A DNA stretch of 64,000 nt from Edaphobacter lichenicola (GTDB lineage Bacteria; Acidobacteriota; Terriglobia; Terriglobales; Acidobacteriaceae). Made by a program: the position numbers and the translations under genes. The notes below the pieces were generated by a model, which did not search any database, was not told where the DNA came from, and worked only from the letters and a program-made list of their open reading frames with translations. The stretch spans positions 186,001 to 250,000 of the forward strand of contig NZ_CP073696.1 of NCBI RefSeq assembly GCF_025264645.1, written 5' to 3'. Shown piece by piece: positions 1 through 8,407 of the stretch (the stretch's first letter is position 1; every line of letters begins with the position of its first letter).

Positions 1-333
1 AGTGCAGGGGATGGGGGTTCGGCCGGCGAGGTACTCGCTGACGAAGGGCTTGACCACATCGGCTTCGAAGCGCTCCTGCTGGTTGACGACGTAGTAGGGG
101 ATGTTGAGCTGCTCGGCGACGTGGCGGGCGTCGTAGACGTCGTCGATGGAGCAGCAGCGGCCCTGGACCGCTTCGGGCATGCCCTCGTGTCCGGCGAGGC
201 GGCGCTGATTCCAGAGCTGGAGGGTGAGGCCGACGAGTTCGTGGCCCTGAGCGCGCAGGAGGGCGGCGACGGCGGAAGAGTCGACTCCTCCGGACATTGC
301 TACCGCGATCGTGTTGTTGGGCTCAGTGGTCAT
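1..333 (-). CDS. mnmA: tRNA-specific 2-thiouridylase MnmA, N-terminal part (cut by window edge)
   Basis: Cytoplasmic enzyme that activates wobble U34 of tRNA(Lys/Glu/Gln) with ATP and inserts sulfur to give 2-thiouridine. The visible 111 residues begin [20 protein letters not shown]; the SGGVDSS PP-loop that binds ATP is at residues 13-19. A CCSIDD motif follows, then a GRTPIPC motif at the window edge, which carries the first catalytic-region cysteine of the family. The C-terminal two thirds lie outside the window. The start ATG is at 331-333; no other in-frame start precedes the PP-loop closely. The sulfur donor is usually a cysteine desulfurase, and one is encoded at 19204-20511. The upstream region holds a dispersed repeat that is also found upstream of ribD. 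Confidence 0.93.
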   Translation of the reverse strand, partial: MTTEPNNTIAVAMSGGVDSSAVAALLRAQGHELVGLTLQLWNQRRLAGHEGMPEAVQGRCCSIDDVYDARHVAEQLNIPYYVVNQQERFEADVVKPFVSEYLAGRTPIPCT

Positions 334-485
334 CGGTTTTCGCTGCGAGGGGTCCCCCCCGGGGGTGGTATAGGTAAGCTGCCTGTATATAACAACTTAC
401 GATTTTGGCTGCCCGTAAAAATAAGTATCGAAAGGGCTTAGAGGCAAATATGTCATTCAAGAGGACTTATGCGCGTAACGCACGG

Positions 486-509
486 AAAGCCCCGCTATTC
501 GGGGCTTTT
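486..509. terminator. hairpin with T-tract inside repeat copy A
   Basis: A perfect 9-bp stem AAAGCCCCG / CGGGGCTTT with loop CTATT is followed by TTTTCTC on the plus strand. It looks like a factor-independent terminator, best oriented for plus-strand transcription, although no plus-strand gene precedes it. The ribD copy of the repeat has a different hairpin with similar geometry at the equivalent place (44971-44995), so the structure may belong to the repeat itself. Confidence 0.5.
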
Positions 510-523
510 CTCACTCTTTAATG

Positions 524-553
524 AGTATAGCAGCTTGGGTAGAACTCATACGC
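524..553 (-). promoter_or_regulatory. putative promoter in repeat copy A, reading towards mnmA
   Basis: On the minus strand a TGCTATACT extended -10-like element (TATACT at 529-524) lies below a block GCGTATGAGTT that is identical in the ribD copy. No consensus -35 is visible at 17-18 bases. The case rests on conservation of TATACT and the upstream block in both copies, each ahead of a gene start. Confidence 0.35.
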
Positions 554-666
554 CACGCGAATCTGCTGGACTGGAGCGGGTTTTCGTTGATTTGGGGCTT
601 GACAGGATTTTCGTCTTGGGGCGGGAGGCCCTTCGGCGGCTCGCGGTTCGCGTGTGACGCGAGTAA

Positions 667-699
667 CCCACCCTTTGCGATGAGACTGCAAAGAATGGG
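667..699. repeat. REP-like palindromic element, copy 1
   Basis: Arms CCCACCCTTTGC and GCAAAGAATGGG surround the 9-base loop GATGAGACT. The two mismatches become G-U pairs when read from the minus strand. Copy 3 (26843-26875) has nearly the same arms and loop, and copy 2 (19636-19666) sits inside the cysteine desulfurase gene. Confidence 0.7.
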
Positions 700-791
700 C
701 GGTCCGACCGGTGGATGGGCACTCGACCGGTGCGTTGGCCACCGATCTTTGTGCGGTGGCCACGACCTGGGAGTGGATATATGGTATCCGG

Positions 792-2789
792 CTATTGTGC
801 AGGCTTGATGACTGGATAGAGCGAGAGGGTTGCATCCGAGAGAATGGCGAGCTGGTTTCCTGCGGGCGATAGCGCGAAGGATTGCTCGGCTAGGGATACG
901 CCTGGCTCATTGGTAATGAAGAGACGCTTGCCGTCGCTGGTTCGATAGACGCTGACCTCCTGCTCTTTGAGGTCCTGCTTGTGAAAGCGTTCGCCGCGCG
1001 ATCTGGCGTAGTGAGCGCGAACGACTCGAACGGCAAAGTCATCCTGAGTACTGCTGCTCGAGGATTGCTCGATCTCCTGGGAGGAGCCGTGGCTGGTGAG
1101 AATGGCATGGCCGTCGAGGCGGAGCATGCGATACCAGTTCCGCGCGGGAGATGTGCTGCAACCGACGAGAAAGACGGAGTTGGAGAGCGGAGTTGCGAGG
1201 CTTGGACGGCACTCGGAGGTCATGGTCGCGATGACATGTTCGGTGTGATCCCAACGATACTCTCCAATACGCCAACGGTCTTTGCCGGAGGAGTTAACAC
1301 GGATCTCGCCTGCATCGGAGAGGACTGGTGGGGGCAGGGACGAGTTCTGGCGAGCGGTGAAGACGAGATTGAGGTTTTCGTCGAAGAGCTGAATATCAAT
1401 GTCTTCTTCCGGTTCGAGGTGCGTGGCTTCGAGAAGGAAGTCGTGCATCTCCTTGGGGTGGCGTTCGTGCAGCACTCCGACGGCGATGTGATTGCCTGAG
1501 GGAGAGATGGAGACGAAGGCTAGTTGACCGGGGACTGGGATGTCTCGAATGGGCTGGAGGTTGGGGCCGAGAAGGCGCAGATGGTGCCCGAGGTGGACGA
1601 GGATCTGAGCTGGTCCCGCGCGCCAGATGTATTGACCGTCTCCTTGTACCTGCCAGTCGACGATCTGCTTGATGGTGAGAGTAACGGGGTCCAAAAGAAC
1701 TGCTCGTATCGTCCGCATGGATTCGGTGCGGAAGCCGCTGGGAAGCCGTTGACGCAGCTTATGCGGGTCATAGGTGAAGAGGAGATTCTGAGCGTCGAGG
1801 TAGATGAGCGCGGATTCAAAGTCGAAGGCGGACCGCTCTCTCGAATCATGAGGGATGAAGCCGAGGGAGTTGATGGAGAGTGTGAGGGCCGCATGCGTCG
1901 AAGAGGGGGTCGTTAAATTCGGGACGAGAGAGCAAGAGTCAGTGCAGACGCTGGTTTCGTCAACTTCTGGCGGAGGCGCGGGCGGTGGAATTGGAGCGGA
2001 GACGGTCTCGGAGGTTTCGGGCGATGATTTTTCGGAAGACGGGGTGGAGGGATGTTCGGCCTCCGCGGTGAGTGTGTGTGCAGGGGTGGGAGAGACAGAG
2101 GAGCGCGGCATGAGGATGAGCTGGGTGGCGCCTTCGAGACGGACGTTGTCGTTGAGGGAGGAGAGAACGGAGGCGCCGTCGGGGCCGGTGCCGACGCTGA
2201 GAGTAAGTTTTTTTATGCCGACGACCTGGCCCGCCAGAATGACTTCGGGAGTCTTGTCCGTCTTGGTGTAGCCGCTGCCGGACATGTTGTCTTTGTAGTC
2301 CACTGCGGGTGGCGGGCCTGATTTGGGTCCGCTGGCACTGCCAGTGAAGTGCGGTGCCGCACTGGTTGTACCGAAGCGGGCGGCTGTATCGGCCAGAGGA
2401 ATGCCCTCGTCGACATGCGGTACTGCGACGATGGCGAAGAGTGTGAATTGGAAAGGACTCTTGCGACCTTCACAGTCAGCGTGGTCAAAGGCGATGGTGA
2501 GACTGGATCCTTTGTTTAGCTTCGAGCGTTTCTCAAGGTCGATGATGTGACCGACGACGACAGAACCCGCTCGTAGATGACAGGCGGGGTCGTTCCAGTC
2601 GACTCTCGCCTTTGCAAGAACCGACGCTCCGATAGATATCCTGCCAGCGTCGACAGGAGCGAGGAGTTCGACCTGCAGAGGCGATTGCGGGTTGATCCTG
2701 CGCTCGGGAGTTTCTCGCGCACGTTGTGGATGGGCGTATAGGTTGAGAACAAGGATCGCAAAGCAGAGAGCATGGGCCCAGCGCGTCAT
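792..2789 (-). CDS. secreted protein with GxxV-type N-terminal domain and propeller-like C-terminus
   Basis: A 665-residue protein of unknown function. The first ~22 residues form a signal peptide, so it is probably exported. Residues ~40-150 form a beta-rich domain (RISIGASVLAKARVDW, then LRAGSVVVGHI) that resembles the start of the protein at 58947-59741. A Pro/Ser/Glu-rich low-complexity linker follows. The C-terminal half has repeated phrases such as SISPSGNHIAVGVL and FALSPAGNQLAILSD, typical of WD/TolB-like beta-propellers. No catalytic motif is evident. It lies downstream of the GH38 gene on the same strand, with a ~90-base gap. I do not recognise the family. Confidence 0.75.
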   Translation of the reverse strand: MTRWAHALCFAILVLNLYAHPQRARETPERRINPQSPLQVELLAPVDAGRISIGASVLAKARVDWNDPACHLRAGSVVVGHIIDLEKRSKLNKGSSLTIAFDHADCEGRKSPFQFTLFAIVAVPHVDEGIPLADTAARFGTTSAAPHFTGSASGPKSGPPPAVDYKDNMSGSGYTKTDKTPEVILAGQVVGIKKLTLSVGTGPDGASVLSSLNDNVRLEGATQLILMPRSSVSPTPAHTLTAEAEHPSTPSSEKSSPETSETVSAPIPPPAPPPEVDETSVCTDSCSLVPNLTTPSSTHAALTLSINSLGFIPHDSRERSAFDFESALIYLDAQNLLFTYDPHKLRQRLPSGFRTESMRTIRAVLLDPVTLTIKQIVDWQVQGDGQYIWRAGPAQILVHLGHHLRLLGPNLQPIRDIPVPGQLAFVSISPSGNHIAVGVLHERHPKEMHDFLLEATHLEPEEDIDIQLFDENLNLVFTARQNSSLPPPVLSDAGEIRVNSSGKDRWRIGEYRWDHTEHVIATMTSECRPSLATPLSNSVFLVGCSTSPARNWYRMLRLDGHAILTSHGSSQEIEQSSSSSTQDDFAVRVVRAHYARSRGERFHKQDLKEQEVSVYRTSDGKRLFITNEPGVSLAEQSFALSPAGNQLAILSDATLSLYPVIKPAQ

Positions 2790-2880
2790 GAGAGAGACTC
2801 TGAAGTAAAGCGGATAGGTTCCGGATGGAATTAAGTATAACCAGCCGGAACCTGTTGCGCACTTGATGCGGGGGAAAGGA

Positions 2881-5800
2881 CTATTTTGCTGCCTCGGTGT
2901 GGCTGGGATAGATGGCTTGCAGCGTGAGGATTTCGTAGGGCTTGATGGGGACTGTGACTACGTCGCCGGTCAAGGGGAGGTGGTTGCCTTCGGGTTTTTC
3001 CATCATGTTGGATTCGACGGCGTAGGTGGCGCCGTGGGGGATGTGGAGTTTGACTTCGGTGGCGGTGCCGGCCCACTCGTACATGCGGAAGACGAGGGCG
3101 TCGGAGTCTTCGGCCTTTTTGATGGCGGTGAGGGTTACGTTGGGATTTTCGACGCTGGCGAAGGAGTGTTCGGCGGGGAGGGTGCCGGTGTGGGCGAAGA
3201 CTTGTTGGGCTTTGAGCGGGTCGTTGAGCTCGTAGCCGCGGCGGACGGTCTGGGCTTGCTTCCAGGTGCCAGTGTGCGGGTAGATGGAGTAGACGAAGTG
3301 CTGGTGGCCGCGGTCGGCTTCGGCGTCAGGCCAAGTGGGGGAGCGGAGGAGGGTGATGCGAAGGGTGTTGCCGACGGCGTCGTAGCCGTACTTGGAGTCG
3401 TTGAGGATGGAGACGCCTTGCTTGTCGTCGCCGAGGTCGGCCCAGCGCATGGCTGGGACTTCGAACTGGGCTTTCTCCCAGGAGTTGTTGCGCGTGGTGG
3501 GACGCTCGATGGAGCCGTAGGGGATTTCGTATGTTGCCTTGCCGCTGGTTGCGGCTAGTGGGAAGGCGGCTTTCAGGAGGACGTGGGTCTCGTGCCAGTC
3601 GATGTCGTTGGTGATGTCGACGTGGTCGGCCCCGGCGTCGAGGGAGATGCTTTGGGTAAAGGTGGATTTTTGCCAGTGGCGAGAGATGAGGATGGTCTTG
3701 CGGAGGGGGCTGTACCGGACGACGTGGATGGAGTCGACGTGATCGATGATGGATGGGGCTTTATCGAGGGTGCCGGGATCGATGTTCCAGGCGTCGTATT
3801 GTTTCGGAGTGTCGGCGAAGGCTTGGAGCTGGTTGCCGCAGGAGTTGGGGGCGAGGTACTTGTGGGCCATCGCAGGGTCGCTGATTTGGGTGATGCAGCC
3901 AGTCTTCGGGTCGATGGTCACCTTGAGCTTGTCGTTGGCGAGAGTCAAGTCGGCGGGAGCGTTTTCGTAGCCGCGCGCTTGCTGAGGTGACGACGAAGCG
4001 GTTGCGTGCAGGACGGTGAAGCCGAGCGCGGGTACATCGACCGTGGCGAGCACGGTGTGCTCTCGGATATTTGTCCCTTCGTTCAGGTCTTCGTAGGGGA
4101 GCTTGTTGCCGGCGTCATCGGCGAGAGTGAGTTCCCCGGCCTCGGGCGTTTGCAAGTTGATTTGGATTGTCTCTTTGCGTGGCCATGCGAGCGTGTTTGT
4201 GACGAGAAGCGGTACGCCGGGTTGTTTTGCCGTGTCGATTTGGTTTGCGAGGGTCTCGCGTGCGGCGTTGGTGATGAGTGCGTCGGAGTTGAAGACTTCG
4301 GTGTATTCGCGTTGGGCGTCTTTGTAGATGATGGCGATGCCGGAGCCGGCGGCGAGGTCGTGGAAGCCGTTGAAGGTGATTTTTTTCCAGTTGTCGGTGA
4401 GTTCGGCGTTGGGGTAGGGTTGGCCGTCGAGCCACGCGAGGGAGGCTAGTTTTTCGGCGTCGAGGGTGGCGACTTCGCTGGTGCGCATGTTGCGCTTGTG
4501 CGCGGCCTGCGTGGTGTAGACGCCGCGGTGGTACTCGAAGTAGAGCTCGTCTTTCCAGGTGGGGATGCCTAGCGCGCCATTCGCCGATGGTGGGGCGGTG
4601 TAGCCCTTGGCGATGGAGTCGTAGTCCCATGTTGGAGAGGTGGGGTTGAGGTTTTTTTCTACGCTGGTGAAGTAGTTTTGCGCGGTGTGGTAGCGCATGG
4701 TGGGGACGGCGTCTTGTTTTCCGGCGGCGATCCAGTGGTCCGCCTGGTCGAGCATGGCGCGGGTGGGGCCGCCGCCGTGGTCGCCGATGCCGTAGAGGTC
4801 GAGCATTTCGGTGGTGCCGGGGTTGCGGTCGGCGGACTCGGCGAAGTCAGCGGAGATGCGGGAGGGCAGGACGTTGTCGTGGACGTAGTCGGTGGGGAAG
4901 TAGGTGAGGACTTTGCTGCCGTCGGGCGACTCCCACCAGAAGAGGCGGAAGGGGAGCTGGTTGGTATCGTTCCAGTGCATCTTTTGCGTGACGAAGTAGT
5001 CGAGGCCGGAGCGCTTGTAGATCTGGGGTGTCTGCCAGTTGTAACCGAAGGAGTCGGGGTTCCAGCCGATGCGCGCGACGACTCCATATTGGTCGTGGAA
5101 GACGCGTTGGCCGATGAGGAGCTGGCGTACCTGCGATTCGCCGTCGGGAAGGTTGAGGTCGGGTTCGACCCACATGCCGCCGACGATCTCCCAGCGTCCT
5201 TCTTTGACGCGCTGCTTGATTTGGTCGTTGAGGGCGGGGTATTTTTCGGCCATCCACTCGGTGTACTGCGCGGCGGATTGCGAGAAGGTGTAGTCGGGGT
5301 ACTCGTTCATGAGCTGAAGCGCGGTGGTGAAGGTGCGCTTGACGACGTCGATGGTTTCGCTTTTGGGCCAGAGCCAGGCGGCGTCGATGTGGGAGTTTCC
5401 GGCCAGGTCGATCTTTGCTTGCGAGAGGACGGGATGGAGGGGGGTGAGGATCTCTTGCGCTTTGCGAAGGGATTTGTCGAAGGCGGCCTGGTCACCGGCG
5501 GCGAGAGCGTTGGTGTCGATGGTAGCGACGGCCTCTTCTACCTTGGGCAGGAGGTCTTTGCGTGGCGTGGGGAGCGCGGGGAGGAGATTGGCGGCGGTGA
5601 TGCACTGGATGCGGATGTCGTCGGGCGACGGGCGGCCGTTGGTGGCGTTGGGATTGGGCTCAATGTCAAGGCGGACGTCGGAGAAGCTCTTGTCGTCGAC
5701 GGTCTGAAGGAGCTTGACGGCTACGAGGATCTTGTCGCCGGGCCTGGCGGATTCGAAGAGGACGATGGGCTCGAGGTCTTCGCCGAGAGCGACGCGTTTG

Positions 5801-6186
5801 CCGTTGAAGTAGACGATCTCGGGGACGGCGCCGTTGGCGTAGGAGCGGAACTGGAAGGAGACGCGGGAGCCGGTGATGTCATAGCCGTTGAGGGTCTTGG
5901 GGACTTCGATGGTGCGGCGGTACCAGACGGCCTCGTGCGGGGCCTTTGATTTTGTCTGCACGAGGGTCCAGGAGGAGTCGTCGAGGGTGGTGGATTCACC
6001 GTGGGGGATGTCGCCGACGTGGAAGCGCCAGTCGCCTGCCGGGAGGGAGTTGAGAGTTTCGAGGGTGTGGAGCTTGGCGATCGCGGAGGGGGAGAGGTTT
6101 TTCTGTTCGCGGATCGGGGTGAAGGATTGTGCGAAGAGCATGGCAGAGGAGAGCAGGAGGGCGAGCGAGAGCTGGCGAAGACGCAT
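2881..6186 (-). CDS. glycoside hydrolase family 38 alpha-mannosidase, exported
   Basis: Predicted exported alpha-mannosidase of 1101 residues, releasing terminal alpha-mannose from glycans. Residues 1-19 are a signal peptide ending near LFAQ. GH38 core motifs are clear: AGNSHIDAAWLWP (zinc-binding His/Asp), SQSAAQYTEW, GRWEIVGGMWVEPDLNLPDGES, and RIGWNPDSFGYNWQ, in which Asp378 is the expected nucleophile. A middle alpha-helical region and C-terminal beta domains follow, so the length is normal for the family. An N-terminal beta-sandwich (~residues 45-165) resembles a carbohydrate-binding/galactose-binding fold. No good ribosome site precedes the ATG. Substrate linkage cannot be read from sequence. 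Confidence 0.92.
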   Translation of the reverse strand: MRLRQLSLALLLSSAMLFAQSFTPIREQKNLSPSAIAKLHTLETLNSLPAGDWRFHVGDIPHGESTTLDDSSWTLVQTKSKAPHEAVWYRRTIEVPKTLNGYDITGSRVSFQFRSYANGAVPEIVYFNGKRVALGEDLEPIVLFESARPGDKILVAVKLLQTVDDKSFSDVRLDIEPNPNATNGRPSPDDIRIQCITAANLLPALPTPRKDLLPKVEEAVATIDTNALAAGDQAAFDKSLRKAQEILTPLHPVLSQAKIDLAGNSHIDAAWLWPKSETIDVVKRTFTTALQLMNEYPDYTFSQSAAQYTEWMAEKYPALNDQIKQRVKEGRWEIVGGMWVEPDLNLPDGESQVRQLLIGQRVFHDQYGVVARIGWNPDSFGYNWQTPQIYKRSGLDYFVTQKMHWNDTNQLPFRLFWWESPDGSKVLTYFPTDYVHDNVLPSRISADFAESADRNPGTTEMLDLYGIGDHGGGPTRAMLDQADHWIAAGKQDAVPTMRYHTAQNYFTSVEKNLNPTSPTWDYDSIAKGYTAPPSANGALGIPTWKDELYFEYHRGVYTTQAAHKRNMRTSEVATLDAEKLASLAWLDGQPYPNAELTDNWKKITFNGFHDLAAGSGIAIIYKDAQREYTEVFNSDALITNAARETLANQIDTAKQPGVPLLVTNTLAWPRKETIQINLQTPEAGELTLADDAGNKLPYEDLNEGTNIREHTVLATVDVPALGFTVLHATASSSPQQARGYENAPADLTLANDKLKVTIDPKTGCITQISDPAMAHKYLAPNSCGNQLQAFADTPKQYDAWNIDPGTLDKAPSIIDHVDSIHVVRYSPLRKTILISRHWQKSTFTQSISLDAGADHVDITNDIDWHETHVLLKAAFPLAATSGKATYEIPYGSIERPTTRNNSWEKAQFEVPAMRWADLGDDKQGVSILNDSKYGYDAVGNTLRITLLRSPTWPDAEADRGHQHFVYSIYPHTGTWKQAQTVRRGYELNDPLKAQQVFAHTGTLPAEHSFASVENPNVTLTAIKKAEDSDALVFRMYEWAGTATEVKLHIPHGATYAVESNMMEKPEGNHLPLTGDVVTVPIKPYEILTLQAIYPSHTEAAK

Positions 6187-6304
6187 AAAGGCAAGGGTAG
6201 CAAATGAGCAGGTGGGTCACAACGACCTGAGCTGTCGTGGCGCGTAGGTAGGAGCTGGTCTGCAGAACCTCAGAGCAGCGATCGCAGGTGGCGCTGATCG
6301 AGAA

Positions 6305-6640
6305 TCAGGTGGTCAGATCGTGGATTGCGGCTTTGGGCGCGTTGGTCTTGACGGACTCGATGCCGCCGTCGCGGGCGGTGGTGGTGGTATAGGTTTCGCT
6401 GGTGCCGATGACCTGGTGATTGGCGGCTTTGAGGTTGAACATATACTGACCGTTCTTGGTGTCCTTACGCTCGTAGTTGCTGTCGGTTGGTGCGTTTTTC
6501 TTGACGGACTCGATGCCGTTTTCGGCTGAGGACTTTGCGACGTACATCTCGCTGGCCAGAATAATCTGTCCGTTGCTGGCCTTTAGATGGAAGTAGAACT
6601 CGCCGTCCTTCGCCTTCTTGATCTCGAACGTACCTGACAT
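6305..6640 (-). CDS. YegP/DUF1508 family protein, two tandem repeats
   Basis: Small 111-residue cytoplasmic protein made of two copies of the DUF1508 fold: FEIKKAKDGEFYFHLKASNG...SAENGIESVKKNAP and ERKDTKNGQYMFNLKAANH...ARDGGIESVKTNAP. Each copy holds the family phrase F-x-L-K-A-x-N-x-x-I/V and ends with GIESVKxNAP. Function is not established; E. coli YegP has the same two-repeat layout. The start at 6640 is chosen because AGGAGAG lies just upstream; a longer in-frame extension to 6928 is lysine/arginine-rich noise. It is divergent from the serine hydrolase gene. Confidence 0.9.
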   Translation of the reverse strand: MSGTFEIKKAKDGEFYFHLKASNGQIILASEMYVAKSSAENGIESVKKNAPTDSNYERKDTKNGQYMFNLKAANHQVIGTSETYTTTTARDGGIESVKTNAPKAAIHDLTT

Positions 6641-6814
6641 GATCTCTCCTCGGATGGGAACGTTTTTTTTGAAGGGGCCCGTGATTCGTTGAACAGGATT
6701 GTAGCGGTTCCTCAAGACTGCGCGTGAATTGTTTGATGGTTTTTTTATTTCATGGATTGTGCGTTTCGCGTTGCGTGGTGGCTGACGGACGCATGCGCTG
6801 GTAGTCTTTCGCTC

Positions 6815-8239
6815 ATGATTAATTTCAGAGAACGTGCGACAGCAGTTTTTGGGTTGGGCTTTGTAGGCTTTGTGATCGTGGGGACGGTGGCGGCGCAGAG
6901 TTCGCTGCCTGCGGCTAGTGTGAGTCAAATTGATGCGGCGGCTGCTTCGGTGATGACGGCTACGGGGGTTCCGAGTGCGTCGGTTGCCGTGGTGCAGGGT
7001 GGCAAGATTGCCTTTGTGAAGGCGTACGGGAAGGCGCGGCTGGAGCCGGTAATGATGGCAGAGCCGGGGATGCAGTATTCGATCGGGTCGGTCAGCAAAC
7101 AGTTCACGGCGGCGCTGATTCTGCTGCTGGTGCAGGATGGGAAGGTGAAGCTGGATGATCCGGTGGGGAAGTATCTGCCGGAGCTGACACGGGCGAATGA
7201 GGTGACGGTGCGGCAGGTTCTGTCGATGACGTCGGGATATCAGGACTTCTGGCCTGAGGACTATGTGATGACGTCGATGATGAAGCCGACGAATCCGCAG
7301 CAGATTCTCGATGTGTGGGGAAAGAAGGCGCTGGACTTTGAGCCGGGGACGAAGTGGCAGTATTCGAATACGAACTATGTGATTGCGGGGCGGATCGCGG
7401 AGATTGTGCCCGGTAAGCCGCTGATTGAGCAGTTGCAGGAGCGGATCTTTCGGCCGTTGAAGATGACGGGAGTTTTCAATTCAGATGCGAGCAGGTTACC
7501 GGCGAGCGATCCGACGGGGTACTACCAGCATGCACTGGGGCCGCTGCGTCCGGCGCCGCAGGAGGGCACGGGGTGGATGTTTGCCGCAGGTGAGTTGGCG
7601 ATGCCTGCGAGTGATCTGGCATTGTGGAATATCAGCCTGATGAATCGTGCGCTGCTCGCGCCGGCTTCGTATGACGAGATGTTTCGTGAGGTGAAGCTGA
7701 AGGACGGGAGTGGGACGCACTATGGGTTGGGCGTGTTTGTTGGAGAGCAGAGCGGGCATCCGGCGGTGTGGCATAGCGGCGAGGTATCAGGATTTGTCTC
7801 GCAGAATACGGTGTTTCCCGATGACAAGGTCGCGGTGACTGTGTTGACGAATGAAGATGCCTCGAGCGCTGCGGGCGCGCTGGCGCAGAAGATCGAGTCG
7901 GTGTTGCTGGGTGGGGCTGAAGGGAGTAGCGAGTCGGCAGCGGCGGAGGAGCGGGCGTTGAAGATCTTTTCCGGACTGCAGGAGGGCAGGATTGACCGCT
8001 CGCAGTTGACGGCGTTTTGCGATGCTTATTTTACGACGGAGGCGGTGCAGGACTTTGCAACAAGTCTGAAGCCGTTGGGCACGCCGAGCAGCTTCAAGCA
8101 GGTCGTTGAGGAGCAGCGGGGTGGGATGACCTTCCGGGTTTTCAAGGTTGGTTTTGCTGGTAAGCAGGTGCGGGTGACTACTTACGAGGAGCCTGACGGC
8201 AAGTTCGAGCAATACCTGGTGATTCCGGCGGGAGGCTAG
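6815..8239 (+). CDS. exported serine hydrolase, beta-lactamase class C / S12 type
   Basis: A 474-residue penicillin-binding-fold hydrolase. The start at 6815 gives a clean signal peptide ending near TVAAQ; an in-frame ATG at 6752 would add a non-hydrophobic leader. Motifs of the S12/class C family are present: SVSK (Ser92-Lys95, nucleophile and general base), YSNTNY (second motif), and WHSGEVSG (HSG in place of KTG). Members include D-aminopeptidases, esterases and beta-lactamases, so the substrate is unknown. A C-terminal ~110-residue extension follows the catalytic domain. Antibiotic resistance should not be inferred from this. Confidence 0.9.
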   Translation: MINFRERATAVFGLGFVGFVIVGTVAAQSSLPAASVSQIDAAAASVMTATGVPSASVAVVQGGKIAFVKAYGKARLEPVMMAEPGMQYSIGSVSKQFTAALILLLVQDGKVKLDDPVGKYLPELTRANEVTVRQVLSMTSGYQDFWPEDYVMTSMMKPTNPQQILDVWGKKALDFEPGTKWQYSNTNYVIAGRIAEIVPGKPLIEQLQERIFRPLKMTGVFNSDASRLPASDPTGYYQHALGPLRPAPQEGTGWMFAAGELAMPASDLALWNISLMNRALLAPASYDEMFREVKLKDGSGTHYGLGVFVGEQSGHPAVWHSGEVSGFVSQNTVFPDDKVAVTVLTNEDASSAAGALAQKIESVLLGGAEGSSESAAAEERALKIFSGLQEGRIDRSQLTAFCDAYFTTEAVQDFATSLKPLGTPSSFKQVVEEQRGGMTFRVFKVGFAGKQVRVTTYEEPDGKFEQYLVIPAGG

Positions 8240-8407
8240 TTTCTCCGTTTGCCAGCAGTTCGATTGTCCACATTGAGACGTGCGGAGCAATGAAGGATAA
8301 TAGGTCGTGCATGAGACGCGCCGGCAGAGCGGAAGCGCCTTAAATGATTTCTTTGTTTGGTTTGCCGTCTGCGGCGTTTCTTCCTCGGTTCGAAATTCTA
8401 AGAATGG

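Larger units (their letters stand above)
345..615. repeat. dispersed intergenic repeat, copy A (upstream of mnmA)
   Basis: This stretch shares ordered blocks with 44832-45103 upstream of ribD. Shared blocks are a C-run/G-run motif next to the gene (352-366), an AAAGGGCTTA plus GCAAATATGTCATTCAA block (431-460), a hairpin (486-509), and a long block at 524-612 containing AGTATAGC, CTCATACGCCACGCGAATCT, GCGGGTTTTCGT and GGGGCTTGACAGGATTTT. Both copies have the same orientation relative to the gene they precede. No ORF is convincing here. The remaining 616-790 contains a palindromic element (667-699) and nothing else I can identify. Confidence 0.75.

Noticed and set aside
4678-5949. 423-codon ORF opposite the GH38 gene
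   Set aside because: It lies wholly inside a gene with clear GH38 motifs; its Gly/Val/Asp-rich composition is the complement of G/C-rich codon use.
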